Below, piece by piece: positions 24,480 through 36,185 of a stretch of DNA of 64,000 nucleotides. Location: NCBI GenBank assembly GCA_015501595.1, contig JADNRX010000210.1, positions 31,233 through 95,232 of the forward strand, given 5' to 3'. The stretch comes from Hymenopellis radicata (lineage: Eukaryota > Basidiomycota > Agaricomycetes > Agaricales > Physalacriaceae). The translations under genes were made by a program, and so were the position numbers. Positions within the stretch are counted from its first letter, which is position 1. Each line of letters opens with the position of its first letter. The notes below the pieces were generated by a model. The model was not told the origin of the DNA, ran no database searches, and saw nothing but the letters and a program-made list of their open reading frames with translations.

Positions 24480-25508
24480 ATGGTTCGCAAAGACCCTATA
24501 ACTGGCTCGATATCCGCACAGGCCCAACAAGACCTCGTCTCGGAGGGCATAGAGAACTTTGAATTGCCCAAGAGCATCATCACCAAGATCGCTAGATCTG
24601 CTGTAAGCATTGCCACTTTTCAAAGAACGGATTCTCCAACAATGGCGCCGCAAAGATTCCAGAAAATGCGAAATTGCAGAAAGAAACTATCCTTTCGCTT
24701 GTCAAAGGCTCTACGGTCTTTGTGAACTACCTAGGTGCGTTGCAACCTGTCTCTCACCAGAAACGCGCTCATGTACGTGTTAATAGCTGCAACGCAAGTA
24801 GAATCCCGTTCTACGCGTAGAATGAGCTATCTGACGCGCCTATTCCCTCTCCATCAGTGCTCACGACGTCGCAATATCCAAACAGCACAAGAGTATCTCA
24901 GCTACTGATGTTCTACGCGCCCTCGAAGTTCTGGAACTCGGGGATCTCGTGGATGGCTTACAATCAGAGCTACAAAGTGAGACAATACCGTCTTATCCTG
25001 AATTACGACTTACGCAGTCAACAGTCTACCGTGAGCTAGCCAAAACAGACAAGAGCAAAAAGGGGACATCGACTATCATTTCGGCAAGTAGTCGTGGTAA
25101 GCAGACCGCCAGCTCTGCGTCCGCTCCACCTGCTACACCAGCTGGTAGCCCGTTGAAGATCCAACTCAAGCAGAAGGAGAAGCCAGGTGCTGTCGCTCTT
25201 CCTCGCCTTTCAGCTATACACCTATGATGAGTTCCACAAATACGCCCAACGAATCCATCTCGACTGGGCCCGCGAGCATGGATGTGGATGATGTACCGCC
25301 AGTAGCCGAAGATCAGGAAGTGGAAGAGGCTGGCGAAGAGGAGGAAGAGGAGATTGTTGAGGATGAAGTTGACGAGGAGGATGAAGAAGAGCCAGATGAT
25401 CTCCAAGACACTGTCGCGCTTGAGGAGGAGGAATTGCGACAGGATGCCAAAGCTTTGGACGAGCCTGGTCCAAGTCGCCCTGATATCAGGATGGGCGAAG
25501 ACGACTGA
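24480..25508 (+). CDS. DPB4: Dpb4/POLE3-type histone-fold protein A
   Basis: This is a histone-fold subunit shared in other fungi by DNA polymerase epsilon and ISW2/CHRAC-type remodellers; it pairs with a Dpb3-like partner. Exons: 24480-24602, 24656-24734, 24787-24793 (7 nt), 24858-24976, 25025-25508. The fold reads ENFELPKSIITKIARSA, IPENAKLQKETILSLVKGST, FVNYLAATAHDVAISKQHKS, then ISATDVLRALEVLELGDLVD. The microexon supplies the residues between NYL and TAHDV and is followed by a GC donor (GCAAGT). A Lys/Ser linker leads to a Glu/Asp-rich tail ending EEEELRQDAKALDEPG. The tail is in another frame, and one missing base at about 25186-25215 would join it (813 nt, 270 residues). No CCCC run lies there, so an unrecognised splice is possible. 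Confidence 0.83.
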
Positions 25509-25717
25509 TTGTCCCCCCCGGTTTCGTATTTCAGACTCAAACTCACTGTTGTATTTTTTTAATTATTCTTATGTCCTTCATATTTCAGGTGATTATTGAC
25601 AGAAGCTCTATTTGGCAGAATAATGCACTGGGCCTCGAACACAAGCATCATGTCAAAGTAGAGTAAGGTTTGCACCTCAGATGCGCATGCTCAGTTGCTA
25701 TACTAAGCCGCGTGCCA

Positions 25718-27158
25718 CTACACGTCGGCATCGAAGACGACGAAACAGGAAAGGTATTTCGAATGTGCTGACATAGTATAATGAACAGGAGACGCCAAAC
25801 GAGGCCAATACAAACTACGGCCAAGTTCAGCGAAACAGAGTAACATGTAGAACTGTCATCAAACACGCAACAGACACAGTTATTCACCTGCTGGACATCC
25901 AGAAATTTCTTCAAATACGCCTCAGGGAGGCACCTCGCACCCGATGCCCGCTCAAAAACCTCCATCTGTCCACCATGCCACACAAGGCTGAACCGCCCGT
26001 CCGAGCCCTCTGCAACAACCATCGCATGAAGCATCTCCAAAACAGCGCGCAGCATCTTCAGCTTTGTCTGCGCGTGCTCCTCAAAGCCCGCGTAAATGCC
26101 CTGACGTGTGACCGATGTGAAGAGGCCCTTCTCGTAGCGCCCGATCACTATCTGCGGCGTTTGCGAGAGGTACATTTGCATGTACTTGGGAGATGACGGT
26201 CCTCCTGACGTCGACGTGAGTTCGACGATACGGTCTTGGGGGACGGTGCGGCCGAGCTTGATGACTGATATCGTATTGGACCGGTCGATGGAGACTGTCC
26301 GTAGGGGAGTGGGACCTCCAAGGCTCTGATCTGCCAGTGAGGTCGCAAGCTCCTCCACTGCCATCGATTCGGGAGCAGCGCATGCGTCGACTTCGTATCG
26401 CACGACGAGTTTCAAAGTGCCGAATGACTGAAAGCCAAAATGTAAGTAAGTGTGAATACTTAGTTGAATCGCCGTTTGTATACCCACATAACAAGTGATA
26501 CGGTGATGGTGGGGTGAATCGTGAAAGCCAGGCTCTCGGCGCGTGACCGCATCCTCGAACGCCATACCATATCCACCGGTGGGCATTGTCTTCCTGGGCT
26601 CGAAGCGCTGGAAAGAGACCGTACGTTCGCCCAGTAGATGGAAGTCGAGGCGAAAGTCGGGCTTCTTCCCGGTGACCCACTGCAGCAGCTTGCGCAGGCC
26701 ATTTCGGTCCGTCACAAAGTCGACAGAGGACCAGTCAAACTCTGGAGTCGTGGCTTCGACTGCCAACACCGTGGGGAGCATTGGTGCGGAGGGCGACATG
26801 CGCCCGTTATAGTTGCATGGAACGTGCCCGACGTCTGGTTGCAAGATGAAGGGAGTCTGCTTGTCGACCAAGATGCGTGGAGATCCTGAATGACGACGAT
26901 TATATATGTAGGAGTGTCCGAATGACACTGGAGAAACGTGAGTGTTTCTCACGCACCAGGAACCAGCATCGTTGGTCTTGTGGCGGTTCCGTGCCAATTG
27001 TACGAACCTATATATCTCGCATCGGTGATTATCGCATCAGGCGCGTTCTCTTCGACGATAGGAAGATTCAAGATGCGTTTCGGCGTCGACGCATGCAAAC
27101 CGTTGAACAACTTTCGGTCAGTTGCTCGGCGTTGAGCACCTGTGCCATGGAGAGACAT
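25718..27158 (-). CDS. Conserved fungal protein of unknown function (often mislabelled GGPP synthetase)
   Basis: Exon 1 (27158-26957) reads STPKRILNLPIVEENAPDAI and ARYIGSYNWHGTATRPTMLV. Exon 2 (26885-26488) continues GSPRILVDKQTPFILQPDVG to HHHRITCY, and exon 3 (26427 onward) SFGTLKLVVRYEVDACAAPE. The layout matches a large basidiomycete family with the hallmark YIGSYNW, PGSP, FDxxxVDxV and LVRxEVDA blocks. Database entries often call it geranylgeranyl pyrophosphate synthetase, but I see no DDxxD motifs or prenyltransferase fold, so that name is probably wrong. The family is more reminiscent of decapping-exonuclease-like proteins. Exon 3 is open past 25888 (KKFLDVQQ) and the true C-terminus is unresolved; a GTGAAT donor lies there. 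Confidence 0.62.
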
Positions 27159-27565
27159 GGCCTGACTGAGGGGCTGATGGACAAAAAACAAGCAGGAACC
27201 GAACTTGTGCAGACGACTTATTAGCGCGCGCTTAGATTGAGTTTAGATCTTGAAGCTAATATGTTGAAGACGCCGTCGTGGAAGCTCGAACGTGAACATG
27301 TGAACATTCTACTGATTGTCTTCTGCGCATTCGGCAGCTGCAACTAGAAAGTCAGATATCACATTCACGTTCAAGTCGGTAGCTCAGTACAGCAACAGGT
27401 CCAGAGTCAGAGTATGTTCAGCGAATACAGTAGCGAGAAGCGAATAGAGGCGTCCAGAGTGATATCAGCCAAGCAACAAACTCTTGTAGTGTCGGATAAG
27501 GTTCGTAGCGTCGGTAGCCAGCTGGCCTACGGCGTCAGATCGTGAACGTTGATATCAGATGAGTA
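27159..27565. other. Intergenic, nothing recognised
   Basis: This is the upstream region of the preceding minus-strand gene and the 3' flank of the next. Open frames are short and no repeat or RNA is seen. Confidence 0.35.
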
Positions 27566-28494
27566 CCTACACGTTCATTGTTGCGACTTTGCTCCACCTG
27601 GGCATGAGCGTTCCGAAGGAATTGTTCAAGGGCTTGCTTTCTTCGAGCTTGATTACCTTGGACTACAGCCCATGTCAGAAGCTAATCGAATGAAATGAAG
27701 AAACACAAACTCATGGCACTGGCGGCTTCAATACTTTCCGCGCGCCGTTGGAATAAGTCTTCAATAAGTGGTGGGTAGATCTGCAAGACGGCTTGTACGC
27801 ATTCCTGTGAACACTTTGTGAATCTGAAATAATTTTAAACTCGGGATTCAGAGGAATGCACATAGCTCGCGGCCCGGGCCTCCATGTCATCGAGGTCTTT
27901 TGATACGTCTTCGTACGAGAGTTCCCGTTGTCTGAGGGCAAAGATGTTGGATTTGAGTCCTTCGCTGCATATATGCGTTAGAAAATGCTGATGCAGAAGA
28001 GATACCAGCTCAAACAGAGTTGCGATGCCGTTCTTGGACAATTCCTCGGCCAGTTTGCGTCCAGATACATAGAGAGCCTTCTTGTGATTCTCGAGAGCGG
28101 CAGAGCGAGCAGATAGTTTCTTGGCTTGTTGTTCTGTCATAATGTAAAGTATAATAGCGATTACGATGACAGAAAGGCGTACTCTTGTATTCCTGGAAGA
28201 ATTTTTGAACACTGCAGCGCGGTTCAGATGGTAGACTAAGAGGAGAAAGATAACTCACCCATCCGAGTCCGAGTCGTCCATTTGTGTCACTTCAGGCTCC
28301 GGGGGAGGAGGCTGCTTTCTGGCAGTCTTGGGTTTCTGGTTGAAGAGGTCGAAATTAGATTCATCGTCGTCGTCGCTGTTTTCGTTGGCGAATGAGATTG
28401 GTGCCGAAACACGAGAGGGACGGGCATTTTCTGTACACAGAATTAGCTTGACATTTCCAGAATGTGAGAGATACTGACTAGGTGAGCGAACCAT
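27566..28494 (-). CDS. Hypothetical acidic/coiled-coil protein
   Basis: The start MVRSP splices (46-nt intron with donor GTCAGT) to NARPSRVSAPISFANEN, then an Asp-rich NSDDDDESNFDLF segment, KPKTARKQPPPPEPEV and DDSDSDG. Later exons give KFFQEYKSTPF and, from about 28142, a Lys/Glu/Leu-rich helical region (KKLSARSAALENHKKALYVS, NGIATLFELVSLLHQHFLTH, LSYEDVSKDLDDMEARAAS). It continues ECVQAVLQIYPPLIEDLFQR into a final Gln/Arg-rich helix near 27600 (NQARRKQALEQFLRNAHAQV). Exon joints near 27700 do not stay in frame and the 3' end is approximate. I do not recognise the family; a small nuclear or coiled-coil complex subunit is a guess. It is divergent from STT4, 102 bp apart. Confidence 0.5.
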
Positions 28495-28596
28495 GGTCGA
28501 TGATGGTGGTAAGAGAAAGAGACGCGACGCGTTTGTTTGGTTCCGCAGGCCACCTTTTCTGGTGTCGCCAAATACGGAAGTTACACTCTTCCCCTC

Positions 28597-31500
28597 ATGG
28601 ATTGGTAGGCATTCGCTGGTTTGCTACCTGCCATTGCTGACTCTACCTTCAATGCAGTTTGGAATTGAACATTCACCAGCGCATTCTGTCGGACATCGCC
28701 TCGAGCGTTGGGGAAGACAAGGACGACCTGCGTTATGCAGGAGACATGATAGGATCCAAAGTACAGACGAGAAATGTCGCCAGAGCACCTTTTAACCAAC
28801 CAAATGGATTCGCTGTTAATGGTGTTGAGCAGAAGCAGGTCAATGGGACTCATACAGAGGCGGAAGAGGAGGAGCAGGTGGACAGGGTTTTCATGGTGAA
28901 CGGCATCCATTTCGGCTGGAACATTGCTCATAGACACCATAGTCCGCGTCCCGAGTACACTGCAATATCGCGTTCGGCGAATTGCTCTTCAATTTCCCCG
29001 AGGCACATATTGCAGAAAGGATTGGCAGCATCCTGCCAGTGCTCATTGACGTACTGCGAGACATACCATACATCGACTTTGACCGAAGTCTGTCCTGGGA
29101 AGGTCGGATGCTTCCTACTTCTTGACCGTCATCCTGACTCCTCCATAGACTGGTCATTACCTGATCAACTTGTATTCTCGACAGTCTCCGCTTTGCTGCG
29201 CGTAGCCAGTCTGCATCCTGAACACAACGCTGTCGCGACTGAAGCCATTTTAAGTTTCATTTCGGACATTACCACAAAGATAGCCACGACAGCTCGTACG
29301 TCCTACCCTCTCCAACCTGAAATTGAACTAACGCCTGTTTAGCCTTGGACATCTTGACACAACTGTCACCGGCCTTACATGGACTTTATCGTGCTATAAG
29401 TTCGACCTCTTTCGCCTGGAACACTTCGCAATGGAGGCAGCTACGGGAGCGCCTGACAGATCTATGTTCGCATTCTAATGTGGATCGTCTTAACCGACTT
29501 ATCACCGACCTGTTTACCTTGGACGAGGAGGAGCCAGACTTTGATGCCCAGCATTTCATCGAGACATTTCTCGCGCGCTACGTCTCCAGAGGCCGCCCTC
29601 TTAGTGGATATTTCATTGTCTGCTGCGTTCTGGAGACGTCCTGGACAGTCCTGGCGCAAGCTTTGTCTCCGCCTCACACCGTTACTTATGGCAATCCTTC
29701 CGAAGCGGCTGCCGCTAATTCGGCGTGGAATTCGTTAATGAAACTGCCTGCCCTCGATTTGGAAATTGAGGATCAGAAGACTACTGACATGCTAAAGTCA
29801 ACCATTCAGTATGCGATGCAGTGCTTCACGGATCTCCTCCTTCAGATCCAAGATATGGACACTGAACCCCCACCGGATACGTACACTTGGGAGACCATGT
29901 CGGAAAGCTTGGTGGGTTACAAAGACTTCCCTGGCGACCTTCACTGAACACTATTTAGAAACTGGCGTCTATCTGTTCCGTTGCGCTACGAGAACTAGAC
30001 CAACATCTGTACTCGCGCCTTCTGCTATTCCTTAGCGAGGATTCTCCGATCTCGGACAACCTTGTGCAGGAGGCTGCTCTCAAGGCAACAACGATTCTCG
30101 TTCAGAAGTAAATCCTTCAAAAGTGTTTATCCCAAACGTATGATTAACATATTTTACAGCTTCCCAGATATCGCGTCGAGAATGGCCACTCATTTGCGCC
30201 GCTTCGTTACAGCGCCCTTGCCTATATTCGAGTTCGAGTTTGCTTCTGAAACTCGCGCTCCTCCTCCACTGGCTGCTGCTGCAAAATGCCTTGCTCAGTG
30301 TATCAAGGTCGGTTCACCAGAATATGCTTCAATCCTTCGCTAACAGTAGTTGTGTTTAGCTCGCTCCAGGCGACGATTTGATCATGTCCAACATGTATTC
30401 ACTCTTGAATTACATTGCTGCGACGAGCAAAGAAATCTACGAGAATTCCAGTAGCTCTCAGCTGATCAATAATCCGTTGTATAATGGGCAAGATATCGAT
30501 GCCCTTCCCGCTGAGACAGGCCTTCACGGACTGTCAGAGGATGAGAAGCGACTAGTTGGGATTAGTACGATTTCTGTAGTCACGCGTCTCGCGTTGGAGT
30601 TCAAGACTGAAGAGGCAAGTTCTATCACAGTTGATGGTTCCATTCCCTTGACTGGCTTTTGTCCAGGTCACACGTCTTACCATTTCAATGTTGCTTCAAC
30701 GACTTCGCTCAGCCGAGCCAACCGTCGAGGCAGCTATCGCGTACAACTTGGTTGATTTAGCGCTATCGGCTCCCGAAAGTTCTTTCGTCGACATCATTCG
30801 CGTCTTCTCGACAATAAACCGCTCGGCGAATCCTGATGACCCGCGCTTCTCGAATAATATGGTGCGAGCTGCATGGGCGACAACTTGCGCAGCACTGATA
30901 TCTTTCAGGTTCTGGCAGCACAGACGAGATTAGCTCAAGAAATGCATCGTCGTCCAGAGTTATACGACCTGTACTTGGTTGAACTCTTGACATTGTTTGC
31001 GGACAAAGGTGTAGCTATCCAGAACGTTAAGATTGCGAATCATCATGTCAAGGTAACCGTTCATCTTCCCTTTGGAGTTCTGTAATTTACCGCCTTGAAA
31101 TAGACCGACGACATGATTGAGCAGTTGGCCTCACTGTTGTTACCCATCGACGCGCTTCTCGCGCACAAGGATTACAGCCCTCACGTCAACTCGTCCTCAG
31201 TCGTGGTGGCGCTTTTCAGAAATATGTGGTTCTTGTGTATCCTCTTTCACTTCACTAGTGACGAGGACAAGCATTCCAACGCCATGGGCTGGAAGCGACC
31301 TGCGATGGCTCGCATAGCCGCGAAGACCCCTGCCATGGTTGTGGAGGAATCCCAAGATGCGGTGGCAAGCGACGTGGAGTACAACTCTGTCATACGCCAG
31401 GAATACGCGCATACAGTAGGTTATCTCTAAGCAGGTTCAGCGGTAGCTAATTGGTTCGATGCAGGTCATTTCGAAACACCGCACGTCGTTGACAGCCCAT

Positions 31501-34500
31501 ATACCGCTTCGGTCTAGCGATTTACGGTACCTGTCTTCAGGACAAATCGTCTTTTTGTTAACGATGCATGATATGGAAATCATGCGATCGGCTGCTGGAC
31601 TAACCTCTTCTCTCGTGTCCTACTTTGTCAACGATAGTCTCAATCGGCATCAGGGTTTGAGCGCATGTATGGACGCGATAGCCGAGAAGGTAAGTCGCAC
31701 GCATTCGTATTGTCCTTTAATTCAGACTCGTCTTAGGTGATTCGAGGATGTGTTGGTGACTTGAATGTACAGGCTGCTCAACAGGCCCTACCGGAAGTGC
31801 TCTCTTCAGAATTGCAAACACTTTTGGTTTGCAGTACGCATCGTGTCGCCAAGGCTAGGGATGTCGCGTCCAAATTCTTGAATCGTCTCATTTCGTCATT
31901 CCCTTCGCTGATGTGCGATCCTCCGCTCGTCTTCGCCATTTTGGAGGTCCTCACCCTCCTGAGGCGCTCTTGCGAAAATGAATTTACGGACGAGGTACTA
32001 CAATTTCCGCCTGTTGTCGTTACTGGTACTGATCTATCATCCTTAGTATAATCCGGTATACGAGTACAAGTCATCGCGCACTGGTATTGCTTTGGAGTTG
32101 ACCGACAGCTATAAAGTTCGAAATGAGATATTGTCTCAGCTGCATCGCAACGCGAACAGTTGGTTCGAGCTCGCGTTAGGTCGAGCGCCTGTTGAATTAC
32201 AATCGACGTTGCAGAAGTATTTGACTGTCCATCAGTCTTCTGCTGGTGTTGAAGGCGCAGAGCTTGGTGCGTCTATCGCCGAGCAGTTTGGTAAAGCTGT
32301 GGGACCTGTTCAACGACAACTTAGTGAGTTATTCCTTGCTCCTCTTGCTGTTCGGCATCTGATTGTGGCCAGCTTCACTTTCGGCACTGTCTGGCCAGGA
32401 CATGGACCGATCCAAGATCCTTGCTAGTCAAATTGCGAGCAAGGGTTATTTCTCTGGAGAGGCTGCAGGCGTTCGTCTTGCTGGGCGGTCTGGTAAGCTC
32501 TTCTTCGTTATATTGACACCTAGACTAACACCCGTTCGCAAGGTGTCGATCAACTGGAAAAGCTGCCACCTGATATCGCCCCGACGAGAGAAATCCAAGC
32601 TCTGAAGACACGACTAGCACATTCAATGGAAGGCATCCGTGGTAAGAATTGCGAGCTCACGGTCCAAGACCTCAAGCGTCTGCTATTCCGATGCGCTTCG
32701 ACTATTATTTCACTTTCGGAGGTCAGACCTTTTTATCCATGCTTATCCTTGACTCACCAGTTCACAGTGCGACTACGACTTGCTCCGTTACCTTGTGGCC
32801 ATACCGATAGAAGTATCCACTCCGGCCGCCATTTCTACTGGTATCGAAGTTTGGACATGGGTTATTGCCGAGAAGAATGATATCGAAGTCGCTTTGATGA
32901 GCGAGCTTTTATCGTCCTGGTCAGATAGCATTCGTCAGGAGAAAGGCATATTCTCTCCCTTGCTAAAGTAAGGCGATCACTAGGGTTTCGTCTCAAATTC
33001 TGACATCGCTGCCCTTTAGCTATGCAGATCCATTCCTTTCTCCGGTCGGCTACAGTCCAACTGAGAAGGAGGAGATCGATCGGGAGATGGCGAACGCAAG
33101 GAGGCTGCTCACTCCGCATGCCTTGGTTATACAAATGCTATTCAGTCGTCTGCAGGCGGCTAGATATCGCCGACCAGGTGTCATGTTCCTTCTACAGCAT
33201 TTGGTTCTGAGATCAGCACGCGCCCACAAGACTCTCAGGTACGTACTCCATTCCAATTCGGCAGCTTTAGACTAATTTCAAATTTCAAACCAGTACCCAT
33301 CCTTTGGCACGGGAAGCGAGATTTTCTTTCTTGTTATTTGGTTTTGAGACGTTGAAGAGCTCTCATCTCGACTGTTTCTGCGAGGGAGAACTTCGTGAAG
33401 CACTCTATACAGCTGCGTATTCTTGGTTTGCTGTTCGACCTCAGTAGGTCATTCTCCCCAAACATTTGAGCATCGTTCTAAGCCAAGCTTCAGGTGGACT
33501 TTCGGTGCGGATCGCGTCCAGCTCGATGCGGACGTCAAAGTGCTATCAGAGTTTCTTTCTTACCTGCAATCTGACGCCGTCCGATCGGATTCAGTTATAT
33601 CAAGTTTAGCGCCAACTCAAACACCTTCACGTACATCGCGTAAGCTCGAACATGCCTATCTGTGTTGACAAGCTCACCCATTGTACACAGATTATCTGAC
33701 GAGACTTCGCCAGATAAATCAACCCCTCAGGCTGTTGGTTGATAATGAGATATACCGTCTCAATGTTTGGGCCAACCCGACAAACGACTTCCGACGTGGG
33801 GTGGATCATACGGCCGGAAACGCGTCAGATGTGAGCAATATCTTTGTGTTTGGTGTCTCTCTAAACTGAGGACATAGACACCTTGGACTTCGATTATCCG
33901 TACTACTTGGCAGATCAATCCTGCCATTGCTGTCTACTTGTGTGAACGGTTCAAACTACCCAACATTCGGTCTGAAGTCAGCAAGTTCGTTCGTTCCAAC
34001 ACAGTTGAGGTCTTGGATGTGCCCGAAGCCGTGCCTTTCTTAGTCGAGGAACGTTTAGATGCCTCCGTCCGCCGCGATCTGAAAGTGAGCAAACTGTTCA
34101 TTCCTCTGACACTATCTTAACATCAGCAGCTACTTCTCCTATGGGCGCCTGTACCCCCAGTCATCGCGAATACCTTCTTCGAACGCAGGTTCGGCAATGA
34201 TCCAATACTCTTACAATATGCACATCGTGTACTGGAGCAACATCCTGTGGATCTTACGTTCTTCTTCGTTCCACAAGTCGTTCAAGCTTTGCGCTATGAC
34301 GACCTTGGCTATGTGGCTCGCTTCATCTTCGAGACCGCCAAAATATCCCAGCTTTTCTGCCATCAGATAATCTGGAACATGAAGGCGAACTGCTACAAGG
34401 ACGATGGCGGTGAAATAGTAAGCAGTTGCATGTCGTGGGAGAGGACTTTCTGACATCATCGCAGGAGGATCCCATGAAGCCAACTCTCGATGGCATGACA

Positions 34501-36027
34501 GAACTGGTCGTCAGTTCCCTTTCAGGAGAAGCTAGGGCATTTTACGATCGCGAGTTCGGATTCTTCCATGAAGTCACTTCTATCTCGGGAAAATTGAAGC
34601 CGTTCATCAAGAAGACGAAACCGGAGAAGAAAGTAAGAGATACATCATGATATCGCTCAGTCTCTAATTCTTCAATCCAGGCCAAGATTGATGAAGAGAT
34701 GGCGAAAATTGTTGTTGACGTTGGCGTCTACTTGCCGAGTAATCCTGATGGGAAGGTCGTCGACATTGACAAGAAATCTGGGCGACCTCTCCAAAGTCAT
34801 GCCAAGGTCTGTCTCGTTGACGTCGTCCCTCGGCTTCCTCATTTCCGTCGTATTAGGCACCGTTCATGGCAACATTCAAGGTTCGTAAGGAAAAGCTCAT
34901 TGTCGACATGAACCCCGATTCGCTTCTTGATGGGGAGGGCGGAGGAGTTTCTACCCGTGCCGAGTACGACGTGTGGCAACAAGCTATCTTCAAGGTCGGC
35001 GACGACTGTCGACAGGATGTGCTGGCGCTACAGATCATCGCAATGTTCAAGAACATCTTCATGAGCGTTGGGTTGACCTTGTATCTCTACCCTTATCGCG
35101 TCACTGCCACTGCCCCTGGCGTGAGTCTTTCAAATTGTTTCCTCTCTGCCTTGGGTTCACACAAGTGCCGTAGTGCGGTGTCATTGACGTTGTTCCGAAT
35201 GCAACATCTCGAGACGAGATGGGTCGTGCGAAAGTCAATGATTTGTTGGATTTCTTCGTGGCGAAGTATGGAGGACAGGATACCATAGCCTTCCAGAAGG
35301 CCCGGATGAACTTCATCTCGTCTATGGCTGCGTACTCTGTTGTATGCTACATCCTGCAGATCAAAGATCGACACAACGGCAACATCATGATCGACGGGGA
35401 AGGCCATATCGTGCACATTGGCAAGTGACGGTATTGTGTAAAAAGACAACACGCTAACGTTGCGATTAGACTTTGGTTTCTTGTTTGACATAGATGAGTG
35501 TCTCCACTTCTTCTCCAACCTTACACCTGGCTAACGATGTGTTGGCTTTTTCTCTACGTCCCGGCGTAAGCATCCGTTATCTCCGACATGCTTGAGTTTT
35601 GCTCATTCTTATAAGGGTGTCAAATTCGAGGCGCATTCCTTCAAGCTCAACCACGAGATGGTTGTCCTCATGGGCGGCCGTAACTCACAAGGCTACCAAC
35701 TTTTCCAGCACCTCACTGTCAAAGCATTCCTGGCGATCCGTCCTCATGCCGAGCAACTAGTCAACACAGTCCAGCTCATGCTGGACACTGGGTTCCCTTC
35801 GTTCAAGGGCGAGGGGACAATCAAACGGCTCAAAGACCGATTTGCGCTTGGAGTGAACGAGCGCCAGGCTGCGGACCATATGATGGCCATTATCAAGAAT
35901 GCGCATGAAAACGTGCGGAGTACGGTGTACGACGAGTTCCAACGCGTAGGTTGTTTCGCGCTCACGCTCATTCACTGTGTACTGAGTGAGGTGCTTCTAG
36001 TTCCAAAACGGTATACCGTACAAGTGA
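28597..36027 (+). CDS. STT4: Phosphatidylinositol 4-kinase alpha (Stt4)
   Basis: This is the type III PI4-kinase that makes PI4P at the plasma membrane. Exon 1 is only 8 nt (28597-28604, donor GTAGGC), giving MDCLELNIHQRILSDIAS. More than 25 short exons follow. N-terminal solenoid blocks include FPEAHIAERIGSILPVLIDV, SPALHGLYRAISSTSFAWNT and FLARYVSRGRPLSGYFIVCC. The lipid-kinase helical domain reads FERRFGNDPILLQYAHRVLE and VPQVVQALRYDDLGYVARFI, and the catalytic domain AEYDVWQQAIFKVGDDCRQD, ILQIKDRHNGNIMID and HIDFGFLFDIGPGG, ending in FQNGIPYK. The catalytic loop DRHNGN and the DFG motif are intact. Two unusual introns (GC-AG and AT-AC) lie within the DFG region. Splice sites in the first 400 nt after exon 2 are uncertain. 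Confidence 0.93.
35421..35469 (+). other. Non-canonical GC-AG intron in STT4
   Basis: The exon ends ..CAC ATT G at 35420 and is followed by GCAAGT, the classic GC donor consensus. The acceptor is GCGATTAG at 35469. Splicing here gives HI-D-FGFLFD, the invariant kinase sequence. The only nearby GT (GTGACG at 35425) puts the next exon out of frame. A CTAAC branch-site candidate lies at 35453-35457. Confidence 0.75.
35494..35557 (+). other. Candidate AT-AC intron followed by an 8-nt microexon in STT4
   Basis: The exon ends GAC ATA G at 35493, then ATGAGTG begins a 64-nt segment ending TTTTTCTCTAC at 35557. The next eight bases, GTCCCGGC (35558-35565), complete codons G-P-G and are followed by an ordinary donor GTAAGC and acceptor ATAAG at 35615. 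The join reads DFGFLFDIGPGGVKFE, the family consensus. A CTAAC branch candidate lies at 35531-35535. The donor is of the U2-like ATGAGT class, not the U12 ATATCC class. Confidence 0.65.
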
Positions 36028-36185
36028 GTAGTAAGGCTGAACTGGGACTATTTATGTATTATCTCTTGGATGCGGATTCACGATGTGGAATAATATACTT
36101 ATACACTAACATTGGCTTTACTTAACACTGCCTGACTACCCGCCCACTGAGACGATTATCACGACGCGTTATTTATGGATGTTGC
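35983..36185. repeat. STT4 3'-end direct repeat, copy 1
   Basis: This covers the last STT4 exon (FQNGIPYK-stop) and about 160 bp of 3' flank. It is repeated at 42440-42625 with most bases identical, for example TTCCAAAACGGTATACCGTA, CTCTTGGATGCGGATTCACG and GTGGAATAATATACTTA in both. Confidence 0.85.

Noticed and set aside
25186..25215. A 27-nt intron joining the Dpb4-A fold to its acidic tail
   Set aside because: Too short for a fungal intron, and the phase would lead straight into a stop.
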